Under the pieces are notes generated by a model that did not search any database, had not been told where the DNA came from, and worked only from the letters and a program-made list of their open reading frames with translations. A program made the translations under genes and the position numbers. A stretch of DNA of 62,475 bases from Promicromonospora citrea (GTDB lineage Bacteria; Actinomycetota; Actinomycetes; Actinomycetales; Cellulomonadaceae), in the NCBI RefSeq assembly GCF_013004695.1, contig NZ_JABEMG010000010.1, positions 1 through 62,475 on the forward strand, in the 5' to 3' direction. Of the stretch, positions 1 through 9,012 are shown piece after piece. Every line of letters begins with the position of its first letter. Within the stretch, counting starts at the first letter, position 1.

Positions 1-2
1 CG

Positions 3-1214
3 GCGGTCGCGGCGATCGTCAGTGCGGTGGCGAACATCACGTTGGCGGCCACGGGTGAGCGGTCGTGGGCCGAGGCGGGGATCGCGATCGCGGGTGCGGC
101 GTTGTCTCTGATCGGTCTGGGTGGTGCCGCGAAGGCAGCGATGGGGCTGTCGAAGACGATCGCGAAGGCTGGGGGGTTCCGGCAGGCGCTGGGCAAGGGG
201 TGGTGCAAGTTCGGGTTCGGGAAGTGTTTCGTGGCCGGGACGCTGGTGCATACCCCGGACGGTCCCCGCCGGATCGAGGAGATCCGGGTCGGGGACAAGG
301 TCTGGGCCCGGGACACGGTCACCGGGCGCGACGAGCTGGCGCTGGTGGCCGAGACGTTCGTGCGTACCAGCACCGAGCTGTTCCACCTGACCATCGGCGG
401 GCAGGTCGTCTCGACCACCGCCGAGCACCCGTTCTGGGTCCAGGGCCGGGGCTGGGTCGACGCGGCGTTCCTGCGTACCGGTGACCTGCTGGTCACCCCC
501 GAGGGCGCGACCCTCCCGCTGCAGGACGTGCAGACCGAGGACCGCGCCGAGGACCAGGCCGAGACGGTCTACAACTTTCATGTCGAGACCCACCACACCT
601 ACTACGTCTACGCCGGCGACACCCCCGTCCTGGTCCACAACGCCGCCCACTCGGCCCCTGACGGCATCCCCGGCCTGAAGTTCAAGCCGAAGGACGGCGC
701 GGGGCGTCCCACCGGGGTCAAGGTCACGCTGACGCCCGAGAACATCGCGAAGTACGGGCAGCGCACCGACCCGCCCGCCAGCGTGCGCTCGGGCCTCGGT
801 GCCGAGTACGACGGCGCGAAGCACAACGCGGGCCACATCCTCGGCGCCCAGCTCGGCGGGCCGAACAAGAACCTGGACAACTTCTTCATCCAGCACTCGA
901 CGTCCAACAGCCCCTGGCAGAGCGCCATCGAGTCCGAGGTCAAGCGGGCCGTCACGGGCAAGATCGACGGCGTCCCCGCCGGTCCTGTCGACTACGACGT
1001 CACGCTCAAGTACGCCGACGACGCCTCGACCGACATCCCGCCACAGGTCGAGATCAAGGCGACGAGCGACCACTACAATCTCGATGTCACCCTGAAGAAC
1101 GAACCCGACATGCCGAACGTCAGGGAGACACCGGCGTTCGACCGGAACGCGGACGGGCTCCGGTTCGGTGAGGTCGGGTCCGGCCCCGCGACCCCGAGGA
1201 ATGCGCCCTCATGA
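3..1214 (+). CDS. Polymorphic toxin, C-terminal part: Hint domain plus DNA/RNA non-specific nuclease (5' end outside window)
   Basis: The frame is already open at the window edge, so the delivery region and true start are missing; a GTG at 27 is merely the first in-frame start. Numbering from that GTG, a hydrophobic Gly/Ala-rich stretch (15-50) leads into a Hint (pretoxin, intein-like) domain: Cys67 in GKCFVAGT, the TAEHPF block (131-136) and the terminal VLVHN (201-205), where self-cleavage is expected. The released part holds NAGHILGAQLGGPN (267-280), a motif typical of the non-specific endonuclease fold used by secreted toxins; His270 is the likely catalytic base. The stop overlaps the next start as ATGA, the usual toxin-immunity coupling. 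The Hint call is firm; the nuclease subtype is from motif recognition only. Confidence 0.85.
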   Translation, partial: AVAAIVSAVANITLAATGERSWAEAGIAIAGAALSLIGLGGAAKAAMGLSKTIAKAGGFRQALGKGWCKFGFGKCFVAGTLVHTPDGPRRIEEIRVGDKVWARDTVTGRDELALVAETFVRTSTELFHLTIGGQVVSTTAEHPFWVQGRGWVDAAFLRTGDLLVTPEGATLPLQDVQTEDRAEDQAETVYNFHVETHHTYYVYAGDTPVLVHNAAHSAPDGIPGLKFKPKDGAGRPTGVKVTLTPENIAKYGQRTDPPASVRSGLGAEYDGAKHNAGHILGAQLGGPNKNLDNFFIQHSTSNSPWQSAIESEVKRAVTGKIDGVPAGPVDYDVTLKYADDASTDIPPQVEIKATSDHYNLDVTLKNEPDMPNVRETPAFDRNADGLRFGEVGSGPATPRNAPS

Positions 1215-1747
1215 CACGAGCTCAGCAGCTGATCGACCTGGCACGGCCCGTCCCTCCCGCGACCCCGTTCGACTGGCAGCGCGTCGAGGACCAGATCGGG
1301 GCCCCGGTGCCGCCCGACTACCGGGACCTCCTGGACGGCGGCGGCGGCGGCCTGTGGGCCGACGTCCTGCGCCTGTTCGTGCCGGCGCCGGGCGCAGGGT
1401 TCAAGCATGTCGACCTCGAGCGGTCCCGGCTCGAGTTCGAGCAGCTCCAGGACCTGTTCGAGGACGAGGTCGTCGAACGTCCCGCGGATCTCGGCGACGA
1501 GGACCGGCTCCTGCCCTGGGCCTCGACCGGCTCGGGCCTCACGTTCTACTGGCAGGTCGCGCCCGGGGCGGACCCCGAGACGTACCCGGTCCGCGTCTCG
1601 GACCGGAACGGGTACGTCTGGGAGCGGTACGACCTGCCGACGACCGACCTCGTGCTCCAGATCGTCGAGGGCGAGCTGCGCAGCGAGCTCGTCGACCCGT
1701 CGTGGGTGAACCGCGACCAGCTCTTCCAGCCGTACCAGCGCGAGTAG
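1211..1747 (+). CDS. SUKH (SMI1/KNR4)-type immunity protein
   Basis: A 178-residue acidic cytoplasmic protein with no signal peptide. The segment around residues 23-45 (W-x-x-VEDQIGAPVPPDY then DLLDGGGGG) matches the start of SUKH-superfamily immunity proteins, and the tail (SWVNRDQLFQPYQ) is also typical. Its ATG overlaps the stop of the upstream nuclease toxin, so the two are translated together; the expected job is to bind and neutralise that toxin in the producing cell. SUKH proteins pair with many nuclease toxins, so context supports the role. No other function is suggested by the sequence. Confidence 0.8.
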   Translation: MTRAQQLIDLARPVPPATPFDWQRVEDQIGAPVPPDYRDLLDGGGGGLWADVLRLFVPAPGAGFKHVDLERSRLEFEQLQDLFEDEVVERPADLGDEDRLLPWASTGSGLTFYWQVAPGADPETYPVRVSDRNGYVWERYDLPTTDLVLQIVEGELRSELVDPSWVNRDQLFQPYQRE

Positions 1748-1766
1748 CACGGGAGGCCGACGCTGA

Positions 1767-1800
1767 CCGGCCCGGGCCACCGCGCGGTGGCCCGGGCCGG
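1767..1800. terminator. Bidirectional hairpin between convergent genes
   Basis: A perfect inverted repeat with 15-base arms (CCGGCCCGGGCCACC) and a GCGC loop sits between the plus-strand immunity gene and the minus-strand sugar dehydrogenase-like gene. No U-tract follows, as is common in high-GC actinobacteria. Confidence 0.7.
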
Positions 1801-1815
1801 TGCCTGTCGTCGGGT

Positions 1816-4560
1816 TCAGCGCCGGACCGTCAGCTCGACCGTCGTCCAGTCGCGGGTGCCCTCGCTGTCCGTCGCGATGAGCCGCGCCGTGTACCGGCCG
1901 GGCTGCTCGTACACGTGGGTGACGGCCGCGCCGTCCGTCGTCGTGCCGTCGCCGAGGTCCCACCGGTAGGAGACGATCTCGCGCCCCTCGGGTGCGACCG
2001 CGGTGCCCGCCAGGTCGACCGGGGCACCGGCCCGCGGCCCGCGCACGGGCTCGGCCGTCACGGCCGGCGCCGCGTCGTCGGCGACGCCCCGGCCGTGGAA
2101 CACGAGCCAGTCGAGGCCGAGGTCGGCTCCGCCGTCGGGCTCGCGCGGGCTCGTGGCCACGAGGTACAGCGTGGTGGCGCCCTCCTCGCCCCGGATCCGG
2201 ATCGTGGGGGAGACGACCTGCCCGTCCCCGGTGGCCCGCGGGATGCGGACCCGGCCGAGCGTGTGCCCGGTCGGGCTGCCCTCCCGCACCTCGACGGTCG
2301 TGTCGGACGCGCCGCGCACGGCACCGATCGTCAGGCCGTCGATGCCACGCAGGTCCAGCGGGCCGAAGGCGATCCGGTCGCCGTCGTCGACGTCGGTGAC
2401 GAGCCGGCCGCCGCGAGCGTCCGCGTCGTCGGCCACGGTGACGCCGGAGCCGTCGGCGAAGAACTCGGCCTCCTTGTCCCGCACCTGCAGGCGAGCCGCG
2501 TCCTGGCCGGTCAGCTCCGGGATGTCGGCGGAGCCGAGGTCCTGGTAGCTCGCGCGGAGCACGGGGTAGACGTTCTGGCCGACGCCGTGGTCCGCAGGGT
2601 CGAGGAACACCGTCCCGGTGCAGCCGGTGTAGTTGTCGATGGGGTGGGCGTGCGAGTCGTGGCCGAGCTGGGTGCTCACCGTGACCCGCTCGCAGTCGAT
2701 CGTGCCCGCGTCGGTCGAGCCGTCCTCGACGTCGGCCACGTCGACCGCGTAGGGGACGGTGTCGCCGAGCTCGGCGAACCCGCCGTGCACCGGCGCCCCG
2801 AAGGCGACGTCGGGGCGCGTGTTGCCGACGGTGATCGTGTGCACCGAGACGCCGGTGAAGCCGTCGGTGTCCGTGACGGTCAGGCGGGCCTCGAACTGCC
2901 CGCGCTCGGCGTAGGTGTGCGTGGGGTTCGGTTCTGTGGAGTCGACGACGCCGTCGTTCTCGAAGTCCCACGCGTAGGTGATGTCGAGCCCGTCGGGGCT
3001 CGTGCTGGTGTCGCCCGTGAAGGCGACGGTCAGGGGCTCGTGACCGGAGTCGACGTCGGAGGTGAACCGCGAGATCGGCCGGCGGCCGTCGGCGGCGTGG
3101 TCGATGCGGTAGATGCCCGCGTCGGTGTTGGTGCTCCCGCGGCCGGCCCCCGAGCCGAGGCCGAAGTCGATGACGTAGAGCGAGCCGTCGGGTCCGAACT
3201 CGACCTCGAACGGGGCCACGAACGTCTCGTCCGGGAGGAACGGGTCGATCGCCTCGACCTCGCCCGTGCTCTCGTCGAGCGTGAGCGCCCGGTAGAAGTT
3301 GCGGGCGTACTCGGAGACGAACCACCGCCCGTCGAAGGCTTCCGGGAACTTCGTCTTCACGTCGAGCTCCGGGTCGAAGCGGTACACCGGGCCGGCCATC
3401 GGCGCGGCCCCGCCCTCGCCCATCTCGGGGAACTCCTCCGACGGCCCGTAGCCGTACCAGACCATCGGCTCCTGCGACGGCGGCAGCTCGCGCAGGCCGG
3501 TGTTGTTCGGCGAGTCGTTGACCGGCCGGGCGCAGTCGAACGGCTCGCCCGACTCGCCGGTGGCGAAGTCGTAGTCGATGTACGCCTGGTTGTCGGCGTG
3601 GCAGTAGGGCCAGCCGTGGTTGCCCGGCTCGGTCATCCGGATGAGCTCGACCTGGCCCTCGGGGCCGCGCAGCGGGTCGGCGACGCGGGCGTCCGGCCCG
3701 TAGTCGCCGACCATCACCGCCCCGGTCCCCGGGTCGACGGTGATCCGGAACGGGTTGCGGAAGCCCATGCCGTAGATCTCCGGGCGGGTCCCCTCGGTGC
3801 CCGGTGCGAAGAGGTTGCCCTCCGGGACCGTGTAGGTGCCGTCGTCCTCCGGCGTGATCCGCAGGACCTTGCCGCGCAGGTCGTTCGTGTTCGCGGACGT
3901 GCCCTGCGCGTCCCAGCCCCTGCGGCCGGGCCGCTCGTCGATCGGGGTGTAGCCCTGCTGGTCGAAGGGGTCGGAGTTGTCGCCGGTGGCCACGTAGAGG
4001 TCGCCGTCGGGGCCCATGGCGAGCGAGCCCGCCATGTGGGAGTTGGCGCGGCCCTCGCCGCGCCAGATGGTGTAGTCGAGCAGCCGCCGCTCCGACGCGG
4101 GGTCGATCGTGTCGTCGGGGCCCATCGTGAACCGCGAGAGGTTCATCTTCGCCACGTCGGGGTCGCTCCACAGCAGGTAGAGCCACCCGTTCTCGGTGAA
4201 GTCGGGGTCGAGGGTCAGGCCCAGCAGGCCGTCGGACTGCGTGAGCAGGTCCAGCGAGTAGTCGAGGTCCAGGGCCGTGGTGCGGCGCAGCGTGTCCTGG
4301 TCCAGCACGACCACCTGCCCGGTGCGCTGGATGTAGACGACGCGGCCGTCGTCGGCGACGTCGAGCTCGAACGGGTCGGCCAGGCCCTCGGTGACCAGGG
4401 GGACCTTGTCGAACTGGGTGTCGAACTGGGTGTCGGCCGGGGCGACGGGCTCGTGCGCCGTGGCGGCGGTGGTGGCGGGGACCAGGCCGGCGAGCCCGAC
4501 GACCAGGGCGGTCGTCGCGGCAGCGGCCCGGCGGCGCGCGCGGCGGTGTGATGCGGACAT
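1816..4560 (-). CDS. Secreted glucose/sorbosone dehydrogenase-like beta-propeller with PKD domains
   Basis: 914 residues. A twin-arginine-like N-terminus (RRARRRAAA then a hydrophobic stretch to about 40) marks export. Residues about 50-480 form a soluble-glucose-dehydrogenase/sorbosone-dehydrogenase-type six-bladed propeller (GLLGLTLDPDF, GDLYVATGDNSD, GNHGWPYCHADN, GSLYVIDFG). A PKD domain follows (about 490-575, YAWDFENDG), then a beta-rich region resembling a carbohydrate-binding module, then a second PKD domain at the end (YRWDLGDGTTTDG). No CXXCH haem motif is present. Family knowledge suggests PQQ-dependent oxidation of a sugar; PQQ binding cannot be verified. The start at 4560 has GGGAG just upstream. 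It is the last gene of a three-gene minus-strand unit, 83 bases after the TIM-barrel gene. Confidence 0.85.
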   Translation of the reverse strand: MSASHRRARRRAAAATTALVVGLAGLVPATTAATAHEPVAPADTQFDTQFDKVPLVTEGLADPFELDVADDGRVVYIQRTGQVVVLDQDTLRRTTALDLDYSLDLLTQSDGLLGLTLDPDFTENGWLYLLWSDPDVAKMNLSRFTMGPDDTIDPASERRLLDYTIWRGEGRANSHMAGSLAMGPDGDLYVATGDNSDPFDQQGYTPIDERPGRRGWDAQGTSANTNDLRGKVLRITPEDDGTYTVPEGNLFAPGTEGTRPEIYGMGFRNPFRITVDPGTGAVMVGDYGPDARVADPLRGPEGQVELIRMTEPGNHGWPYCHADNQAYIDYDFATGESGEPFDCARPVNDSPNNTGLRELPPSQEPMVWYGYGPSEEFPEMGEGGAAPMAGPVYRFDPELDVKTKFPEAFDGRWFVSEYARNFYRALTLDESTGEVEAIDPFLPDETFVAPFEVEFGPDGSLYVIDFGLGSGAGRGSTNTDAGIYRIDHAADGRRPISRFTSDVDSGHEPLTVAFTGDTSTSPDGLDITYAWDFENDGVVDSTEPNPTHTYAERGQFEARLTVTDTDGFTGVSVHTITVGNTRPDVAFGAPVHGGFAELGDTVPYAVDVADVEDGSTDAGTIDCERVTVSTQLGHDSHAHPIDNYTGCTGTVFLDPADHGVGQNVYPVLRASYQDLGSADIPELTGQDAARLQVRDKEAEFFADGSGVTVADDADARGGRLVTDVDDGDRIAFGPLDLRGIDGLTIGAVRGASDTTVEVREGSPTGHTLGRVRIPRATGDGQVVSPTIRIRGEEGATTLYLVATSPREPDGGADLGLDWLVFHGRGVADDAAPAVTAEPVRGPRAGAPVDLAGTAVAPEGREIVSYRWDLGDGTTTDGAAVTHVYEQPGRYTARLIATDSEGTRDWTTVELTVRR

Positions 4561-4643
4561 GGCACTCCCTCGTGCTCGGTCGGGTGCTGGTCTGGTGCTC
4601 GGTCGGGTGCAGTGACGGGCCAGGGGGCGGTGCCGGCAGCGGC

Positions 4644-5807
4644 TCAGTAGCGCAGCGCGGCGAGGTTGCCGAGGCTGGTGCACGCCGACGTCACGCCGTC
4701 GGGCGACGGCTGGTCGTGCTCGGTGAAGCCGTACCGGACCCCGGCCAGGGGAGCCGCGGCGAAGATCGCGGCGAAGTCGATGGTGCCCTCGCCCACGTCG
4801 GCGAAGGAGCCGTCGGCCGCCATGTCCTTGAGGTGCAGCAGCTCGAACCGCCCCGGGTACCGCTCGAAGAGGTCGGTGGCGGACGTGCCGACGCTCGCCG
4901 CCCAGTACACGTCGAGCTCCATCGTGACGAACGCGGGATCCGTCTCGCGGACCAGGACGTCGTACCCGGTCACGCCGTCGGGCGTGGACTCGAGCTCGAA
5001 CCCGTGGTTGTGGTAGGCGACCCGGATGCCCTCCGCCGCGAGCCGCTCGCCGGCCTCGTTCAGGATCGCGGCCGTCCGGGAGTAGTCGGCGAGGTCCCAG
5101 TCGCCCGAGCCCGAGACCCGCACGTACCGGGCACCGATCGCGTGCGCCTCGGCCGCGACGAGCTCGACGTCGTCCTGGAGGTTGCCCAGGCTCACGCCGA
5201 GCGAGGGCACCGTCAGCCCCGCGTCCCGGGTGAGCGGTGCGAGCTCCGCCGCGGTGTACCCGTAGAAGTTGCCCGCGCTGCCCGACGGCTCGATGTTCCG
5301 GAAGCCGCACGCGGCGAGCGCCCCGAGGGTCCCGGCGGCATCGGCCGGCATGGTCGCGCGGACCGTGTACCCGACCAGGCCGATCGCCGACAGGTCCACG
5401 GACCGCCTGCCCGTGACGGGGTGGGGCCGGCCGACCCGCGAGGCGGCGGCCGCGCGGACGACGGCGGCGCGCTCGGCGTGGGTGAGCACACCGTGCAGGA
5501 CGTGCCCGCGGGTCACCGAGGCGACGGCGGCGACGAACCGCCCGTGCGACGCGAACGGCGCGCGAGCCATGATCTCGTCCATGACGGTGCAGCCGTCCCC
5601 GGTGTCGCGGTTGGGCACGCCGGAGTCGGCGTCGGCGCCGAACCGGACGGTGGCCTCGCTCGTGTAGCCGTACGCGCACGCGTCCGCGGCCGGGGCGGGC
5701 GCCTGCTGCGCCGTCGCGGGCGGGGCGAGGAGCGGGAACGACAGCGCGGCGGCCAGCGCGACCGCGAGCCAGGGCCGGGAGCGGGTGGTGGGGGTGGTGT
5801 GTTCCAT
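4644..5807 (-). CDS. Secreted TIM-barrel sugar isomerase/epimerase-like enzyme
   Basis: 387 residues with a signal peptide (hydrophobic 13-33). Residues 44-125 are a separate module with paired Cys (44 and 73) around SGVPNRDTGDGC, known to me only as an unnamed domain of secreted actinobacterial proteins. Residues 135-387 are an AP-endonuclease-2-type TIM barrel (xylose isomerase-like): NIEPSG (171-176), HNH (266-268), ELD (297-299), HLKD (325-328) and TEHD (362-365) supply the usual metal ligands. Relatives include 3-keto-glycoside lyases and C-deglycosidases as well as epimerases, so the reaction is open; an extracytoplasmic sugar-modifying role fits the neighbours. It lies 31 bases after the upstream DUF1080 fusion gene and is probably cotranscribed with it. 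Confidence 0.85.
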   Translation of the reverse strand: MEHTTPTTRSRPWLAVALAAALSFPLLAPPATAQQAPAPAADACAYGYTSEATVRFGADADSGVPNRDTGDGCTVMDEIMARAPFASHGRFVAAVASVTRGHVLHGVLTHAERAAVVRAAAASRVGRPHPVTGRRSVDLSAIGLVGYTVRATMPADAAGTLGALAACGFRNIEPSGSAGNFYGYTAAELAPLTRDAGLTVPSLGVSLGNLQDDVELVAAEAHAIGARYVRVSGSGDWDLADYSRTAAILNEAGERLAAEGIRVAYHNHGFELESTPDGVTGYDVLVRETDPAFVTMELDVYWAASVGTSATDLFERYPGRFELLHLKDMAADGSFADVGEGTIDFAAIFAAAPLAGVRYGFTEHDQPSPDGVTSACTSLGNLAALRY

Positions 5808-5838
5808 CGGACGAACCTCTCGGTCGAAGGGAGCCTGC

Positions 5839-8800
5839 TCAGGGCCGGGCGCCGGCGGCGTCAGGGAGCCGCTCGACCCAGATGTTCCGGAACAGCGGGT
5901 TGAGGCCGGGGTCGCCGTGGTCCTGCAGCCGGATGTGTCCCGGCGTCGGCCCCTCGTCCCGGCCGTTGCCGGTCTTGCCGTCGACCGCCACGTCGTCGTG
6001 CACCAGGCGGCCGTTCCACCGGAGCGAGATCCGGGCGTCCTCGGTCTTGCTGCCGTCGGCGGCGAACCGGGCGGCGCGGAAGACGATGTCGTACCGCTGC
6101 CAGGTCCCCATCGGGGTGGCCGCGTTCACGTCGGGCGGCTTCCTGAGGTAGATCGCCCCGGCGCCGTCCGGCTCGGGCGGGTCGATGCCGAAGGACTCCA
6201 GTACCTGGACCTCGTAGCGCTCCTGGAGGTAGACGCCGCTGTTGCCGCGGGCCTGGCCGGTGACGTCGTCGGCGTGCCGCGGCTGGAACCACTCGACGTG
6301 CAGCCGGAAGTCGCCGAACCGGTCCCGGGTGCGGATGTCGCCGCCGACGGACTCCATGGTGCGGCCCTCGACGGGCCACGTCGCGGGTCCGCCCCCGACC
6401 GCCTCCCACGCGTCCAGGTCGCCGCCGTCGAACAGCGTCACGCGCCGGGTCGGGGTGACCGTGAGGCTGTCGAGGTTGACGTGGCCCACGTCGTCGGCGT
6501 CGTACGCCCAGGCGACGGTGTTGGCGCCCCTGCGCAGCTCCACGGTCTCCGTGTGGGTCGCCCACGTGGACCAGCTCACGGTGCTGTCGAGCCAGACCTG
6601 CTTGACCTTCTCGCCGTTGACGTACAGGCTCATCGACCGCGGCAGAGGGCTGGGGTCGGCGTTCTGCCCGTTCGCGTACCGCAGCGTGAGGTCGTGCCGG
6701 CCCGCCCGGTCGGCGCGGACGGCGAACGTGGTGCGGGAGCCGGGCTCCCAGTTGCGGTCGACGAACCCGGCGCCCGAGTACCCGGCGTGGTTCGTGTTCC
6801 ACCCGGCGCCGCCCGAGAGGTCGGCGGCCTCGGCCTCGTAGACCGGCGGCGCGGTGGAGCCGTCGGGCAGGCGGGTGAGGGTGTACCAGGCCTCGGTGCT
6901 CCACAGCTCCTGGCCGCTCGCGTCGGCGAACGGGCGCGGTGAGTGCAGGTGGACGACGCGGCCCGGCCGCAGGCCGTCGATCCGGAGGGTGACCGTCCGG
7001 CGGTCGGGCGACAGGGTGGCGCCCGTGACGTCGAGCTCCTCCTCGTCGACCTTGGGGCCGCCGTACTGCGGCGTCGACACGTAGCGCCACTGCGCCACGG
7101 CGTACCGCTCCGCCAGGTCCTGCGCGGTCTCGTCCGACAGCGGCTGGGTGTACTCGACCTCGAACCCGCCGGGGACCGCGCGCATCTCGAGCATGTCGAA
7201 CGCGCGGCTCTCGTCGAAGGTGAGCCGCTGCAGGCCGTACCCGAGCTTGCCCTCCTGCCCCCAGTTGCCGGACCAGCCGATACCGCCCACGTAGACCGAC
7301 CCGTCGGGCCCGACGCTCGTCCGGCTCACCCCCGACTCCAGGCCCTGCGTCATGCGGAACACGGCGCCCTGCTCCTGGCCGGCGACGGTCTCGAGGTGGA
7401 TGCGCTGCAGACCGCCGTACGTGACGTCGCCGACCGCCATCTGCCCGGCGAACACGCCCTCGGTGAGGATGACGGGGTTGCTCGGCGAGTTCGAGATCTC
7501 ACCGTGCGGCAGCCACAGCACGGGCTCGGTGACGGGCTGGTCGTCGTACGGGCCGTCGGGGTTGGTGTAGTGGTTCCAGAACGCGCCCTCCCGCACGCGG
7601 ACCAGCTTCGACGTCGGCACGTGCATGCCCTGGTTGTCCGTGACGTACATGCCGCCGTCCGCCCCGAACCCGAGGCCGTTGGGGGTGCGCAGGCCGCCCG
7701 CGAGGTACTCGACCTCGCCCGTGTCCTCGTCGATCTTCAGCACCGAGCCGCGGTTCGGCACGAGCTGCGGGTCGCGGGTCGCGCCGCCGGGCACCATCGC
7801 GATGCCCGTCGTGACGTAGAAGAAGCCGTCCTCGTACAGGAGCCCGAACGCGAACTCGTGGTAGTTGCCGCCGAACGGCCAGGTCGCGACCTGGCGGTAC
7901 TCGTCGGTGACCTCGTCGCCGTCGGTGTCCACGAGCTCGGTGAGCTGGTGCTTCTCGGAGACGTAGATGCGCCCGTCGACCACCGTGAGGCCCATCGGTT
8001 CCTGGAGCTCCTCGGCGATCCGCGTGTACGTCACGTCGCCGGCGTCGCCGTCCCCGGTCACGCCGTCGACCAGGTACACCTCGCCGAGCACGGTCTCCCG
8101 GTCGCCGCCCCAGGTGGCGATGGCCATGCGGCCGTCCGGCAGCCAGTCCATGCCGGTGACCTGCGGCTCGAAGCCGTCCGGGCGCAGGTCCGTGAGCGTG
8201 TAGTCGGGGTGCACCCCGGTCAGCGGCAGACCGTCGCCCGGCGACTCGGTGACGCCCTCGCACTGCTTGCGGCCCGGCGACGTCACGCGCGTGACGTCGG
8301 CGTCCGTGCTGAGCACCGAGCTCGGCACCACGGCGAACCCGTCGGCGCCCGGCGGGCGCCACTCCAGGGTGAGCTGCTGGTCGTGATCGCCGTCGAAGTG
8401 GTCGACGCGCAGGGCGTGGTACCCGGCCTCGAGGGTGGCCGAGCCGTCCTTCGGCGTCGCCCCGTGCCTGCCCGGGTGGTCGACGACGACGGCGTCGTCG
8501 AGCAGCAGGCGCGCGCCGTCGTCGCTCGTGAGCCGGAACTCGTAGGTGCCCGCCTCGGGCGCGTCCAGATAACCGGTCACCTCGGTGACGAACCGGTCGG
8601 CGAACCCGAAGTCGTCGACCGTGCGCCAGTCGATCGTCGGCATGAGCCGGTCGACGTTCGGCGTCTGGCCGGGCTTGAGCGTGCAGTAGTCCTCGAGCGG
8701 CACCTGGACGTCGAAGACCCGCATCGTCACGCCGGGCTCCTGGGGGCGCGTGGGGTCGGTGGCCGCGGTGCCCGCCGTGCCCGCGAGGGCAGGGAGGGCC

Positions 8801-8889
8801 GTCAGCGGCAGCACGAGCGCGCCGATCAGCGCGGCGATCGTGCGGTGAGGTGATCTGCGTGCCGGTCTGCGTGCCGTGCTGCGGTTCAT
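5839..8889 (-). CDS. Secreted PA14 / beta-propeller / carbohydrate-binding / DUF1080 (3-keto-disaccharide hydrolase-like) fusion
   Basis: 1016 residues, first gene of the minus-strand unit. After a Tat-like signal (RRPARRSPHRT, cleavage near 36) come: a PA14 domain (about 55-190; YEFRLTSDDGARLLLDD), a sorbosone-dehydrogenase-like propeller (about 205-520; GLRTPNGLGFGADGGMYVTDNQG), a beta linker, a CBM6/35-like module (about 690-815; YEAEAADLSGGA) and a C-terminal DUF1080 domain (about 820-1012; GNSGVYLQERYEVQVLESFG and the final FRNIWVERL). DUF1080 proteins include 3-keto-disaccharide hydrolases and 3-keto-2-hydroxyglucal hydratases. The start at 8889 is chosen because the signal peptide begins there and GGAGAGG lies upstream; an in-frame ATG at 8958 would fall inside the operator. 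Substrate unknown. Confidence 0.85.
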   Translation of the reverse strand: MNRSTARRPARRSPHRTIAALIGALVLPLTALPALAGTAGTAATDPTRPQEPGVTMRVFDVQVPLEDYCTLKPGQTPNVDRLMPTIDWRTVDDFGFADRFVTEVTGYLDAPEAGTYEFRLTSDDGARLLLDDAVVVDHPGRHGATPKDGSATLEAGYHALRVDHFDGDHDQQLTLEWRPPGADGFAVVPSSVLSTDADVTRVTSPGRKQCEGVTESPGDGLPLTGVHPDYTLTDLRPDGFEPQVTGMDWLPDGRMAIATWGGDRETVLGEVYLVDGVTGDGDAGDVTYTRIAEELQEPMGLTVVDGRIYVSEKHQLTELVDTDGDEVTDEYRQVATWPFGGNYHEFAFGLLYEDGFFYVTTGIAMVPGGATRDPQLVPNRGSVLKIDEDTGEVEYLAGGLRTPNGLGFGADGGMYVTDNQGMHVPTSKLVRVREGAFWNHYTNPDGPYDDQPVTEPVLWLPHGEISNSPSNPVILTEGVFAGQMAVGDVTYGGLQRIHLETVAGQEQGAVFRMTQGLESGVSRTSVGPDGSVYVGGIGWSGNWGQEGKLGYGLQRLTFDESRAFDMLEMRAVPGGFEVEYTQPLSDETAQDLAERYAVAQWRYVSTPQYGGPKVDEEELDVTGATLSPDRRTVTLRIDGLRPGRVVHLHSPRPFADASGQELWSTEAWYTLTRLPDGSTAPPVYEAEAADLSGGAGWNTNHAGYSGAGFVDRNWEPGSRTTFAVRADRAGRHDLTLRYANGQNADPSPLPRSMSLYVNGEKVKQVWLDSTVSWSTWATHTETVELRRGANTVAWAYDADDVGHVNLDSLTVTPTRRVTLFDGGDLDAWEAVGGGPATWPVEGRTMESVGGDIRTRDRFGDFRLHVEWFQPRHADDVTGQARGNSGVYLQERYEVQVLESFGIDPPEPDGAGAIYLRKPPDVNAATPMGTWQRYDIVFRAARFAADGSKTEDARISLRWNGRLVHDDVAVDGKTGNGRDEGPTPGHIRLQDHGDPGLNPLFRNIWVERLPDAAGARP

Positions 8890-8953
8890 GGGCCTGCCTC
8901 TCCGTCGAGGACGTTCCCTGCCGCCCGTCAGCATGCGGCGGGCGCAGACCCCG

Positions 8954-8977
8954 GACAACGAGTTGCCACTTGTTGCC
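8954..8977. promoter_or_regulatory. LacI-type operator 1, before the secreted-enzyme operon
   Basis: On the minus strand this reads GGCAACAAGTGGCAAC followed by TCGTTGTC, an imperfect dyad (8 of 10 half-site bases). Including three more flanking bases (8951-8953), 27 bases are identical to the site at 10522-10548. Its TTGTCC end can serve as a -35 box with CATGCT as -10 at 17-base spacing, so LacI binding would block this promoter. Confidence 0.8.
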
Positions 8978-9012
8978 CCTGTGCCGGCTCTCTGGCCGGT
9001 CCTCCGGCGGGT

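Noticed and set aside
1073-4551. Very long overlapping reading frames of about 1040 and 1130 codons in other frames across the propeller gene.
   Set aside because: They read as Arg/Pro/Ala/Gly-rich or Val/Asp/Glu-rich low-complexity sequence, typical antisense and off-frame shadows of a high-GC gene; the family-bearing frame is 1816-4560.
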